This document shows positions 45,699 to 53,446 of a stretch of DNA of 64,000 bases, in pieces (positions within the stretch are counted from its first letter, which is position 1; each line of letters opens with the position of its first letter). The stretch covers positions 62,001 through 126,000 of the forward strand of contig NZ_JAKRGB010000011.1 of NCBI RefSeq assembly GCF_022347725.1, in the 5' to 3' direction. The position numbers and the translations under genes are program-made. The stretch is from Ruegeria sp. Ofav3-42 (lineage in GTDB: Bacteria > Pseudomonadota > Alphaproteobacteria > Rhodobacterales > Rhodobacteraceae). The notes beneath the pieces were generated by a model. The model did not search any database. It was not told the origin of the DNA and saw nothing but the letters and a program-made list of their open reading frames with translations.

Positions 45699-46877
45699 TT
45701 AGGCGGTTCCGAATTTCACCAACTTGATCGCAGCAAAGTCGCTCACGTCGCCGCCTACGCGCTTGGTTGCGTAGAACAGGACATGCGGCTTAGCGCTGAA
45801 CGGATCGCGTAGCACGCGCAGATCGGGGCGCTCGGCAATGGTGTAGCCCGCCTGGAAGTCGCCAAAGGCAATCGAGAAGCTGTCGGTACCCGCATCGGGC
45901 ATGTCCTCGGCGATCAGCACCGGATAACCCATCAGGCGCGCAGGCTCACCTGCGGCCAGACCGTCCGACCACAGGAAGCGACCGTCACTATCCTTCAGCT
46001 TGCGGATCAGACCAGCCGTCTTCGAGTTCATCACGAAAGTCCCGTTGACGCGGTACTGCGCGCCCAGCGCGTAGACCACATCGACAATCGCGTCCGCGTC
46101 GATGCCGCCCGCTGTACCGGTCGGGACATAGCCGATATTGCCCCAGGTCCAGACGTCATTGTCGACCGTGGCATGGTCCAGAATGCCCTTCGGCTTGTCC
46201 GCACCGTCGCCGCTGATGAATGCCGCCGCCTCGGCGCGGGCGAACTTGTCTGCGATGCGCCCGGCCAGCCAGCCTTCGACATCAAACGCGCTGTCGTCCA
46301 GCAACCGCTGCGAGGCTTTGGGTAGCGCGCTCAACTCGTGCAGCGCGATGGAAATCCGGTCAATCGACGGCGTCGCGGTCTCGGTCGCGGCCGAAGTCTC
46401 ATCCGCCCAGCCCGCACCTACGTCGGTATGGTCGATCAGTACATCAAACGAGTTCGCCTCGACATTCACAACTGACGCAATCGAGCGGATCGAAGCCGTG
46501 GATTTCAACACGGATTTGATCATCTCGGCAGTCTGCGGATCAACCAGATACCCGCCGTCGCTGTTGACCGCACCGGACAGCGATTTGGCCTCCATCTCCA
46601 GCCCGCGCAGCCCATCGTCGTCACCCGAACGCACATAGGCGTCAAAGGCTTTCTGGTGCGGTGCACCGTCTTCGATCGAGGCCGCAAGGTGCGGACGCGC
46701 CGCGATGGTTGATTTACGATCCAGCATGGTCAGTCGCTCTTCTGTCTGTTGCAATTGGGTTTTAACTTCAGCCTTCAGGCCCTTGAATTCATTCACGAAG
46801 CCAGTCATCGCCTGCTTCACCTCCTGAACCAGGGGCGCACCCTCTCCGGTCAAGGCCGGGGTTTCGGTCTTGCTCAT
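45699..46877 (-). CDS. GTA major capsid protein (gp5, HK97 fold)
   Basis: 392 residues from the ATG at 46877 (MSKTETPALTGEGAPLVQEV) with GGAAG upstream. The first 100 residues are helical (KQAMTGFVNEFKGLKAEVK) and act as scaffold that the gp4 protease removes; the remainder is the HK97-type shell domain (GAVNSDGGYLVDPQTAEMI, LPKASQRLLDDSAFDVEGWL, PVLIAEDMPDAG, AIAFGD-like FSIAFGDFQAGY). The upstream frame to 47012 lies in the gap and g4 end and is not used. Full length. Confidence 0.97.
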   Translation of the reverse strand: MSKTETPALTGEGAPLVQEVKQAMTGFVNEFKGLKAEVKTQLQQTEERLTMLDRKSTIAARPHLAASIEDGAPHQKAFDAYVRSGDDDGLRGLEMEAKSLSGAVNSDGGYLVDPQTAEMIKSVLKSTASIRSIASVVNVEANSFDVLIDHTDVGAGWADETSAATETATPSIDRISIALHELSALPKASQRLLDDSAFDVEGWLAGRIADKFARAEAAAFISGDGADKPKGILDHATVDNDVWTWGNIGYVPTGTAGGIDADAIVDVVYALGAQYRVNGTFVMNSKTAGLIRKLKDSDGRFLWSDGLAAGEPARLMGYPVLIAEDMPDAGTDSFSIAFGDFQAGYTIAERPDLRVLRDPFSAKPHVLFYATKRVGGDVSDFAAIKLVKFGTA

Positions 46878-46908
46878 CAGCACTTCCTTTTTGGGTGGGT
46901 TTGAGGCG

Positions 46909-47454
46909 CTAGGTTCGCGCCAGCTCCTGCCGGGCGTGGTCGAACACCTCGGCAATACTGCGCCAGGTGTTCCCGGCCTCGGGGTCCGCCCCCTTCGCCG
47001 CCACCCGCGCACTGGGCAGCATTGGGAACGTCACCAAAGACACCTCCCACAGCTCCAGTTCGGTCAGGACCCGATGGCCCATTTCATTCTTCACGGCCCG
47101 CTTGGTGCGATAACCAATGGACAGCCCGTCGATCGCGCCAGCCCGGATCAGTTCCGCAGCCTCACGGCCCTTTTGTGTGCTCTCCAGCAGCCGCCCTTTG
47201 ACCCACAGACCGCGCTCATCCTCGCGCACCTCGTCCCAGACACCGATGGGTTGCACCGGATCGTGCTGCCACAGCATCTTGACCCGCTGACCTGCCGCTT
47301 TCAGACCTTCCAGCGATCCGCGATAGGCCCCTTTTTGCACCACATCACTGCCCTGATCGATCTGCCCGAACAGGCTGGCATAACCTTCGATCACAGCGTC
47401 TTCGGTGACCGACAGGCCATCTCCGAACCGCGCGAACTTATGTTCCAAATCCAT
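46909..47454 (-). CDS. GTA prohead protease (gp4)
   Basis: 181 residues from the ATG at 47454, set by GGAGG 6 nt upstream. HK97-type serine protease with catalytic His64 in LWQHDPVQPIG and Ser112 in GLSIGYRTK. It trims the capsid protein during shell maturation. The longer frame to 47610 runs through g3.5 and is not used. C-terminal helix WRSIAEVFDHARQELART is typical for GTA members. Confidence 0.95.
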   Translation of the reverse strand: MDLEHKFARFGDGLSVTEDAVIEGYASLFGQIDQGSDVVQKGAYRGSLEGLKAAGQRVKMLWQHDPVQPIGVWDEVREDERGLWVKGRLLESTQKGREAAELIRAGAIDGLSIGYRTKRAVKNEMGHRVLTELELWEVSLVTFPMLPSARVAAKGADPEAGNTWRSIAEVFDHARQELART

Positions 47455-47480
47455 AAACACCTCCATGTAACCCACTGAAC

Positions 47481-47699
47481 TCATGGCGTTACTGACAGAA
47501 ATGACTGAAACGCCTGCGCCAGGATCACGGCCGCCACACCATAGACCGTCAGCCACAATCGCCGCTCCAGCCGCTCCATCATCTCTTCGATCTGATCCAA
47601 CCTGCGACACAAATGCTCGTGCTGGATCTCGGCCACCCTCTCATGCGCAGCCAGACGCAGGCCCGGAGCACATTCGAACGGAGGGTACCCTTCAGCCAT
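47481..47699 (-). CDS. GTA small head-formation protein (rcc01685-like, g3.5)
   Basis: 72 residues from the ATG at 47699 (MAEGYPPFECAPGLRLAAHE), overlapping the portal end by 8 bases. A helical charged stretch (IQHEHLCRRLDQIEEMMERLE) precedes a C-terminal transmembrane helix (LWLTVYGVAAVILAQAF). The homologous gene is present between portal and protease in RcGTA and is needed for normal head formation according to memory of annotations; a membrane link is suggested by the helix. Confidence 0.87.
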   Translation of the reverse strand: MAEGYPPFECAPGLRLAAHERVAEIQHEHLCRRLDQIEEMMERLERRLWLTVYGVAAVILAQAFQSFLSVTP

Positions 47700-48852
47700 C
47701 AGCACGCTCCGGCAGCCCCAACAACGATCGCTTCTCCGCATCAGTCAGGAACTCGGCATTGCTGACTCGCGCCCATTGCGCATCACGTTCTGCCGACAGT
47801 GCAGGCACCTGATCCAGATCAGGCTTCAGCATCAGTTCCTCGCCGGTAAATCCTACCAGCCATTCCGACACCGCCGCCGCCACCCGCGTCACCAGGGGCA
47901 GAACGGTCAGGCGATAGAACGCCCGATTGGCCTCCTGATAGTTCGAATAGGTCGCGTCGCCCTGAATCCCCAGCAACATCGGCGGGACCCCAAAGGCCAG
48001 CGCGATCTCGCGGGCGGCGGCTTCCTTGGTCTTTTGAAACTCCATGTCCGAGGGAGAGAAGCCCATAGGCTTCCAATCCAGCCCCCCTTCCAGAACCATC
48101 GGTCGCCCTGCATTACGCGCTCCGCGGTAATTCTGCTCAATCTCATCTGACAGGCGGCGGAACTGGTCCTCGGCCATCACGCCATGTCCGTCCCCCTTCC
48201 AGACCAAAGCGCCGGACGGTCGCGCCGCGTTGTCCAGCAATGATTTCGACCACCGAGATGCGCTGTTGTGCACATCAATCGCCATCGCCGCCGCCTGCAT
48301 GGGGGAAAACCCATAATGGTCATCCTGCGGGTGAAATGACTTGATATGACAGATGTTTTCCGCCGCAAACCGGTGCTTTTTGCCGCCCACCGCGTAGTCA
48401 TAAGCCTTGGGCCAACCATCCGCCCCCGGTACCACGCTCACCCGGTCCGAGCGCAAGACGTGAAGCTCAACAGGCAAGCCTTCCTCGGCCTGCACTGCCT
48501 CGACATAGGCGTTCCCCGATAGCAGCAACTGCCCGAACAGAGCCTCCATCAACTCCGCCCGTCCCTGGGCCGCATTCGGACGACGCATCAGGGTCAGGAT
48601 CGGATGCGTCTCATAACGCTGCACCTGATCCTGCAGCACCAGAGGCAGAGCCGCCGCCGCCTCAGCAATCAGCTTGACCGAGCGAAACCCCACCGGGTTC
48701 CCCGAAAACCCCGTCCGCGTCAGCGACACCGCATCCCGAGGGCTCCACGCCACACGCCCCCCCGTTTGCCACGCCACCACAGGCCCCGCCGCGCTCGCCT
48801 TCGCCTCCGGCGCGCGCCCAGCCGATCCACGACGCAAGAAATCGAATACCAT
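47692..48852 (-). CDS. GTA portal protein (gp3, HK97 family)
   Basis: 386 residues. Twelve-fold ring through which DNA enters and leaves the head. Marks: TGFSGNPVGFRSVKLIAEAA, LLLSGNAYVEAV, ASRWSKSLLDNAARPSGAL, and VPPMLLGIQGDATYSNYQEA. Shine-Dalgarno AAAGGAG upstream of the start. In most GTA clusters it follows g2 closely; here a 970-nt insertion with a gene on the opposite strand separates them. No damage to the portal frame itself. Confidence 0.96.
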   Translation of the reverse strand: MVFDFLRRGSAGRAPEAKASAAGPVVAWQTGGRVAWSPRDAVSLTRTGFSGNPVGFRSVKLIAEAAAALPLVLQDQVQRYETHPILTLMRRPNAAQGRAELMEALFGQLLLSGNAYVEAVQAEEGLPVELHVLRSDRVSVVPGADGWPKAYDYAVGGKKHRFAAENICHIKSFHPQDDHYGFSPMQAAAMAIDVHNSASRWSKSLLDNAARPSGALVWKGDGHGVMAEDQFRRLSDEIEQNYRGARNAGRPMVLEGGLDWKPMGFSPSDMEFQKTKEAAAREIALAFGVPPMLLGIQGDATYSNYQEANRAFYRLTVLPLVTRVAAAVSEWLVGFTGEELMLKPDLDQVPALSAERDAQWARVSNAEFLTDAEKRSLLGLPERADG

Positions 48853-49067
48853 TTGTGCTCCTTTCTGCCGCCGCTCTGCCCGGCTTGTTGAAAGGAGTTA
48901 TGAAGGAAAGAAGTTTAAGCCTTGGGAATGGGGCGTACTGGCGTTGGGCAACGGGCAGAAACTGATACTGACTGAGTGGCTATAGCGTGAACCTCACCAT
49001 AATATCGACAAAATGGAAGTGCTTATCGTCGGTAGTAGTAACAAACCATTGAATCAGGAATTCAATT
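48853..49067. other. Intergenic flank of the insertion between g3 and the DUF4274-like gene
   Basis: 215 nt with the portal ribosome binding site on the minus strand. On the plus strand AAGGAG precedes an ATG at 48900 that opens a 21-codon frame; another frame ending at 48985 codes a protein-like stretch (KFKPWEWGVLALGNGQ) but has no start. The two would join if one base were shifted, so a decayed small gene is possible. No inverted repeats or target duplications seen. Confidence 0.35.
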
Positions 49068-49796
49068 GTGCCCACAATTTCAAAACTGATCTTTAAATTC
49101 AAACGCAAGCGAGCGCTTCGCAAGCTAAATAAGATGAACACGTTCAAGCAGTTACAGTTTCTACAAAGCACTCCAGAAGAAATTGTGAAAGCAGAGCGAA
49201 ACGCAGAGCGTTGGAAGGCTACAAAGCACCTCCGTCCAGACTGGGAAGCGACTGCGCACGTAATCAACATGCATGAGACTTCCCCTGGCAGTGCTAATGG
49301 TCAGGCTTTTCTGAATACCTTGGATGCTCACGACATTCATTATCTAGCAGAGCGAATCTACTATGACGCCATGTACGATGAAGCTTGGGCTTTAGCCTTC
49401 GTGGCACACCCTGAATGCGATTTGGGTACGGGATGGCTGTTGTTTCTTGGCTCTGGTTCACCGATGGGTATTGAAAAATATCTCAGAGAAAATGCCGACG
49501 AAGATAGACCGTTTGGGTTCTACAAAGAAGATGTCGAAAGAAACGACGCAGTACTAGCGCGTATGAACACGCGGGATTTCAAGACCCGCAATTTTGCTCC
49601 TAGTGACCCAGAACGCATTCGTGAGTACAGAACCGAGTTGAAAGCTGCCTTGCGTGCAGGCCATTCACTGAGATGGCAAATCCCTGACGATGCTTTCGTC
49701 GGATTGAAGGGATTTGACGCCAAGTCCAAATACGAGAAATCCGGTGACAATGTGCTATTCGACTTCGAGCTATGGCTCGCGAACCGTCAAAGATAA
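49068..49796 (+). CDS. DUF4274-like protein inserted in the GTA cluster
   Basis: 242 residues, GTG start with AGGAA 7 nt upstream; an ATG at 49134 is the alternative. Basic N-terminus (KLIFKFKRKRALRKLNKM), then a segment resembling DUF4274: YYDAMYDEAWALAFVAHP followed by PECDLGTGWLLFLGSG, where DUF4274 proteins have CDLGTALLLFW. C-terminal part (DAVLARMNTRDFKTRNF) unassigned. The gene runs against the whole GTA operon and is AT-rich (25 G/C in 49141-49200 against 43 in 50401-50460 of the neighbouring terminase gene), so it is a late arrival. DUF4274 proteins often occur singly and near polymorphic toxin immunity genes; no toxin is next to it here. Function unknown. Confidence 0.75.
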   Translation: MPTISKLIFKFKRKRALRKLNKMNTFKQLQFLQSTPEEIVKAERNAERWKATKHLRPDWEATAHVINMHETSPGSANGQAFLNTLDAHDIHYLAERIYYDAMYDEAWALAFVAHPECDLGTGWLLFLGSGSPMGIEKYLRENADEDRPFGFYKEDVERNDAVLARMNTRDFKTRNFAPSDPERIREYRTELKAALRAGHSLRWQIPDDAFVGLKGFDAKSKYEKSGDNVLFDFELWLANRQR

Positions 49797-49822
49797 TATC
49801 GATTCTTCGCCTACCACCCGAC

Positions 49823-51193
49823 TCACAAACTCCGTACCCTAGGCCGCCGATACACCCCAGCAGGCCCCACGACCAACTCATGCAGCGCCCAGACCAGCGC
49901 GTCGACCCGGTCGGGTGAGCCCTGCCCCTCGAACCCGCGCGCGGTCATCTGGCACATCTGCTCCTCCAGCGCGTCCAGCTCGGCCACATGCGCCACTCGC
50001 CCCTGCTCGTATAAGGCTGCCACAGGCTCTGCCCGCGCGACCTTGCCGCGTGACGCTCGCACCGCGCGGAACGGGACCATAGGGTCCACCTGCCGCACCA
50101 CTTCTTCCACCAGTTGCCCGCCCTGATTGACCTCGGCCACCAGCCGCTCGGCCCCGAACTCGTCCATCACGTCAATCGCCGCCTGCGCCCAGCCTGCCGG
50201 GCCAACGCCCTGCACCGTTCTGTCGGCCAGCACATAAGCGCGCCACTCCTCGGGCGGCCCCTGCACCTGCGCGCCGACCACCACGATCCCGCAGGCATCC
50301 GCATTCGCCCCGGCCGTCACCGCCGGGTCCAGCGCCACCACAATCCGATCCAATTCAGGCACAGTCTCAACCCGCGCCGCGTCCAGCATAGACCCGGTCC
50401 ACAGCGCCCCTTCGGCGTCCGACAGCAGCACACCATCCAGCTCCTGCCGCCCCAGCCGTGTGCCGGCATAGCGCGCGCGCACCTCCTCTAGGAAGGACGC
50501 GGCCAGATTGGCGCGGTTGGCCTCGGTCGGCGCATGGGTCTGCACGGTCGAGGGGGACGCCAGCAAGTCTTTCAGAACCTTCACATTGCGCGGCGTGGTC
50601 GTCACGCAGACACGTGGACGATCCCCCAACCGCAACGCAAATTGCAGCATATCCCAGGTTTCCCCGGCCTTTTTCCACTTGGCCAGCTCATCCACCCAGG
50701 CTGCATCGAACTGCGGCCCGCGCAGCCCCTCGGGATCATGTGCCGAAAACGCCTGCGCCTCGGCCCCGTTGGGCCAGATCAGTTTGCGTTCAGATGCTTT
50801 CCACTGCGGTCGCCGATCCGGCGGCGAGCATTGCAATATTCCGCTATCTCCAAAGATCATCACGTCGCGCACCTGATCAAAGGTCTCTCCGACCAGTGCA
50901 ACCCGGCTGGCCTCGCCCCTGTCCAAAGGCTTGGCCCCTTCGACCACCTGTCGCACCCATTCGGACCCCGCGCGTGTTTTGCCAGCCCCACGCCCGCCCA
51001 TGATCACCCAGGATCGCCAGTCTCCCTCTGGAGGCAACTGATGCGGCAACGCCCAAAACTCAAACAGGAAAGGGAGGGCACACAGCCCTCCCTCCCCGAT
51101 CTCACTCAGAAATCTCTCCCGAACCGCAGCATCTGCGGAGGCGAGCCAGCCTGCACCCGATTTCAAATCGAGCGCGCTCAAGGTCGAGCGCAT
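49823..51193 (-). CDS. GTA terminase large subunit (gp2)
   Basis: 456 residues from the ATG at 51193 (MRSTLSALDLKSGAGW), with a G-rich AAGGGGGG just upstream; a TTG at 51238 would add 15 residues. ATPase motor and headful nuclease. Walker A GGRGAGKT (66-73), Walker B DAAWVDE (163-169), and the RNase H-like nuclease with ALDPAVT near residue 285 and a late Asp (PDRVDALVWAL). The 5' end overlaps g1 in another frame by at least 92 bases. Packs random host DNA in a GTA. No frameshift. Confidence 0.96.
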   Translation of the reverse strand: MRSTLSALDLKSGAGWLASADAAVRERFLSEIGEGGLCALPFLFEFWALPHQLPPEGDWRSWVIMGGRGAGKTRAGSEWVRQVVEGAKPLDRGEASRVALVGETFDQVRDVMIFGDSGILQCSPPDRRPQWKASERKLIWPNGAEAQAFSAHDPEGLRGPQFDAAWVDELAKWKKAGETWDMLQFALRLGDRPRVCVTTTPRNVKVLKDLLASPSTVQTHAPTEANRANLAASFLEEVRARYAGTRLGRQELDGVLLSDAEGALWTGSMLDAARVETVPELDRIVVALDPAVTAGANADACGIVVVGAQVQGPPEEWRAYVLADRTVQGVGPAGWAQAAIDVMDEFGAERLVAEVNQGGQLVEEVVRQVDPMVPFRAVRASRGKVARAEPVAALYEQGRVAHVAELDALEEQMCQMTARGFEGQGSPDRVDALVWALHELVVGPAGVYRRPRVRSL

Positions 51194-51446
51194 ACCCCCC
51201 TTGGGCAATTCCGGCTTGTCTGTGATGTTGTTCGACAAAGCTTGTCTCCACTTTCTGACAACTTCGGATCAGCCCCTCTAACTGCCCGAGTTGCTTGGCT
51301 GAACCAGCAAGATCTGCATCCTCCCCGGTTCCGATCTGCCTGCGCAGTTCTTCCGCTGCCTGGCGCAAACCGCGAATGGATGTCTCAAGCGACTGCAAAA
51401 GTTCCGCCGTCTGGGACATCCGCTCTTCCGGGGTAATCAAAGTCAT
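51102..51446 (-). CDS. GTA gp1, small terminase-like protein
   Basis: 114 residues from the ATG at 51446 (MTLITPEERMSQTAELLQSL). Coiled-coil form: LETSIRGLRQAAEELRRQI and AKQLGQLEGLIRSCQK, followed by the C-terminal ALDLERARFEIGCRLARL that from memory is conserved in roseobacter gp1. Its last 92 bases (137 if g2 starts at TTG 51238) overlap g2 in a different frame. RcGTA gp1 is a small terminase that lacks specific DNA recognition, consistent with random packaging. First gene of the operon, 98 nt after the likely transcript start. Confidence 0.86.
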   Translation of the reverse strand: MTLITPEERMSQTAELLQSLETSIRGLRQAAEELRRQIGTGEDADLAGSAKQLGQLEGLIRSCQKVETSFVEQHHRQAGIAQGGYALDLERARFEIGCRLARLRRCCGSGEISE

Positions 51447-51491
51447 GTTTGCCTGTGACCTCATGCGTGAGTTTTCTCCGCACGAAAGAAA

Positions 51492-51525
51492 CGAAAAACG
51501 GCCACCGGGTCGCCCCGGGGCCGTT
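51492..51525 (-). terminator. Terminator-like hairpin in the GTA leader
   Basis: On the minus strand a stem AACGGCC / GGCCGTT (7 bp) continues past a 1-nt bulge into CCGGG / CCCGG (5 bp) around a 4-nt loop, and is followed by UUUUU then CGUUUCUUUC. It lies about 20 nt downstream of the expected transcript start and 45-50 nt upstream of g1. Transcripts from the promoter at 51551-51579 must pass it before reaching g1. It could instead stop read-through from the gene at 51758-53446, but its place after the promoter makes attenuation plausible. Confidence 0.72.
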
Positions 51526-51550
51526 GCCCACCTCTTCTAGCATGACACAA

Positions 51551-51579
51551 CTTATACGAGAGGCGGCACGCAAAGTCAA
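51551..51579 (-). promoter_or_regulatory. Sigma70-type promoter of the GTA cluster
   Basis: On the minus strand TTGACT (51579-51574) and TATAAG (51556-51551) are separated by exactly 17 bases, a match of 5/6 in both elements to the vegetative consensus. Predicted transcript start near 51544, 98 nt before g1. The wider gap 51447-51757 (311 nt) holds no gene. Binding sites for the known GTA activator GafA cannot be recognised by eye. Confidence 0.65.
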
Positions 51580-51757
51580 TGTTTTGCGCAACAGGCACGC
51601 AACGGGCAACGTTCGCAAAACACTAAAACTTCATTAGAAAATCAGGGGGTGCCCGGCAACTACGTGTTTCGCATCGTACCACGTCACAACGCAAGCCCAC
51701 AAATTTCGATTGATGCCGATACCAACTTGGTGACCGTCTAACCATCAAAGTCAGAGC

Positions 51758-53446
51758 TTACCAATCTTCGATAAGGTAATCGTGAATAAGTGCGAAAGTA
51801 CCCGGGCTGTTGTGCTTGACGAGCAAGTCCACCGCTGTTTCTGAAAGGGCCTTCGGGTATTGAGATGGAATTTCACGCGCAAGGCTCCAGCGGATGACCC
51901 AATCCCTAACATATTGATCCTCCAGGCCTTCAACTTCACTCATTACGGTGATTGCTTTGTCAGCTACTCGCAAGTCATCTTGCCATTCAGTAAAATGTCC
52001 CCCGGCTTCCCAGTTCTTTCTCAGAGATTCGATATCAGGAACCTTGCCTCGCCAAGATTGGCGATATTCCTCGGTAAATTTGTAGCTCTTTGGGTCTGCA
52101 GGTGGAAAGGGCGCTATGACTTGATCGAGTATTAGATTAGGGTCTTCCAAATCCAACGAGGGTAAAATTTCAAGAATGATCGCTTTCCGGTCTGGGTCAG
52201 CGGCCTCAAACGCGCGTGCGATATCCGCCTGGTATATTCCGACTTCCTGATAAGATTTGTCTTCAGAGTAGTTACCCCATCTCTTCAGCCGGTTGCGAAG
52301 TGTCCGAAATTTCTGATCATTACTTATACTTGCAGCTGCATGTCTGGCGAGCTGGTGCCGTCCCGAAGAAAAAACAGTCATCAGGATGCCGGCGTTTTCA
52401 ACCCCAAGTGGACGACCATCCGTAAGCAATCCCAGTATCAATCCCTGGCGTTCTTCCACGGCCACATTGGCGTTCAATTGATCAATAAACTCAGAAACCC
52501 AAAGCAGTTCATCGCTAGAATACCGCGGTCTGATATCATCAGACATCGGTTGTTCCAGAATGCGACCGATGGCCGTGTCCACGATGTGGGGTGAGTTCAG
52601 GGTGGGTGATGCAAGCTCGACCGAAATCTGCAGACCGAGTTCACTGAGGTCGCTCGCCAAACTCCGCGTAGGATCAGCGGCTACCTCAGCCCGTTCAGTA
52701 CGTCGAAGCGACAATGACGTTTCTCCGGACATGTTCATATCAAGAAATAGATGTGCGGTATCCGAAACGCCATTCATGCTGGCCGAAAAGTTTCGCGCCA
52801 CTATCCGGTTCAGGCGCGTATCTTCAATAACGTATCCCTGCGGGCGGTCAGACAAAGCCCAAACTGAGAAAAATAATGGCGGTGGCACTGCCGCACCTTC
52901 ATTATAGTCAGACACGATCAAATCAGCAGGACGACCGCTATCAGGTTTCAGGGCCAGACCATCCGGTCCACGTACGTAGAGTTTTGTTTTACCCCGCGCA
53001 GGACGCAGCCGAACCCAATCCAAATTGGAATCCTGCAAGACCCTCAGGCACAGATCCAAACACGGCAGATGGGCTTTGCGTCTGATACTCTTAACCGTCA
53101 GGTCAACCGATTTCGGTGACGCATAGGCAGTTGCGGACAGCGGTGGTTGCAAGAAATACTGCTTCTGTTTGGAAATCTCGCGCAGATACCCTGGACCGAA
53201 AACGGCTAGCGCCACCAAAGCGACGCCCATCGCAACGGCAGCAGGTATTGATATTCTGCCAAGCCAAACAACGGGTATGAGAACGATCAGAATTACTAAT
53301 AAATTGACCAGCATCTGCGCCCCAATGAACGCCAATCCGAAAGTCAGAAAGCTTGCCATAAGCAGAAGGCCGGGCAGCATAAGAACCAGCACAAGCGCGC
53401 CAATTACAGCAACAGAAATCAAGTAAATTCGCACTGAAACTCTCAA
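51758..53446 (-). CDS. Large hypothetical membrane-anchored protein
   Basis: Not recognised. 562 residues: three or four hydrophobic helices at the N-terminus (VAVIGALVLVLMLPGLLLMA, LVNLLVILIVLIPVVWLG, AVAMGVALVALAVFGPGY; about residues 8-90), then a 470-residue soluble part on the outside or inside of the membrane. The middle (YVRGPDGLALKPDSGRPADL) contains beta-like segments; the C-terminal half (FIDQLNANVAVEERQGLILG, AAASISNDQKFRTLRNRLKR) is helical and resembles HEAT-like repeats. About 50% G/C in 52321-52380, lower than the neighbours. It sits directly upstream of the GTA promoter on the same strand but with a 311-nt gap. Confidence 0.72.
   Translation of the reverse strand: MRVSVRIYLISVAVIGALVLVLMLPGLLLMASFLTFGLAFIGAQMLVNLLVILIVLIPVVWLGRISIPAAVAMGVALVALAVFGPGYLREISKQKQYFLQPPLSATAYASPKSVDLTVKSIRRKAHLPCLDLCLRVLQDSNLDWVRLRPARGKTKLYVRGPDGLALKPDSGRPADLIVSDYNEGAAVPPPLFFSVWALSDRPQGYVIEDTRLNRIVARNFSASMNGVSDTAHLFLDMNMSGETSLSLRRTERAEVAADPTRSLASDLSELGLQISVELASPTLNSPHIVDTAIGRILEQPMSDDIRPRYSSDELLWVSEFIDQLNANVAVEERQGLILGLLTDGRPLGVENAGILMTVFSSGRHQLARHAAASISNDQKFRTLRNRLKRWGNYSEDKSYQEVGIYQADIARAFEAADPDRKAIILEILPSLDLEDPNLILDQVIAPFPPADPKSYKFTEEYRQSWRGKVPDIESLRKNWEAGGHFTEWQDDLRVADKAITVMSEVEGLEDQYVRDWVIRWSLAREIPSQYPKALSETAVDLLVKHNSPGTFALIHDYLIEDW

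Noticed and set aside
50534..51436. 300-codon plus-strand ORF opposite terminase and gp1
   Set aside because: Shadow of two real overlapping genes; composition typical of antisense frames in GC-rich DNA.
36316..51446. Ordinary prophage
   Set aside because: No integrase, repressor, replication or lysis genes, no att-like repeats; gene content and order are those of a GTA.
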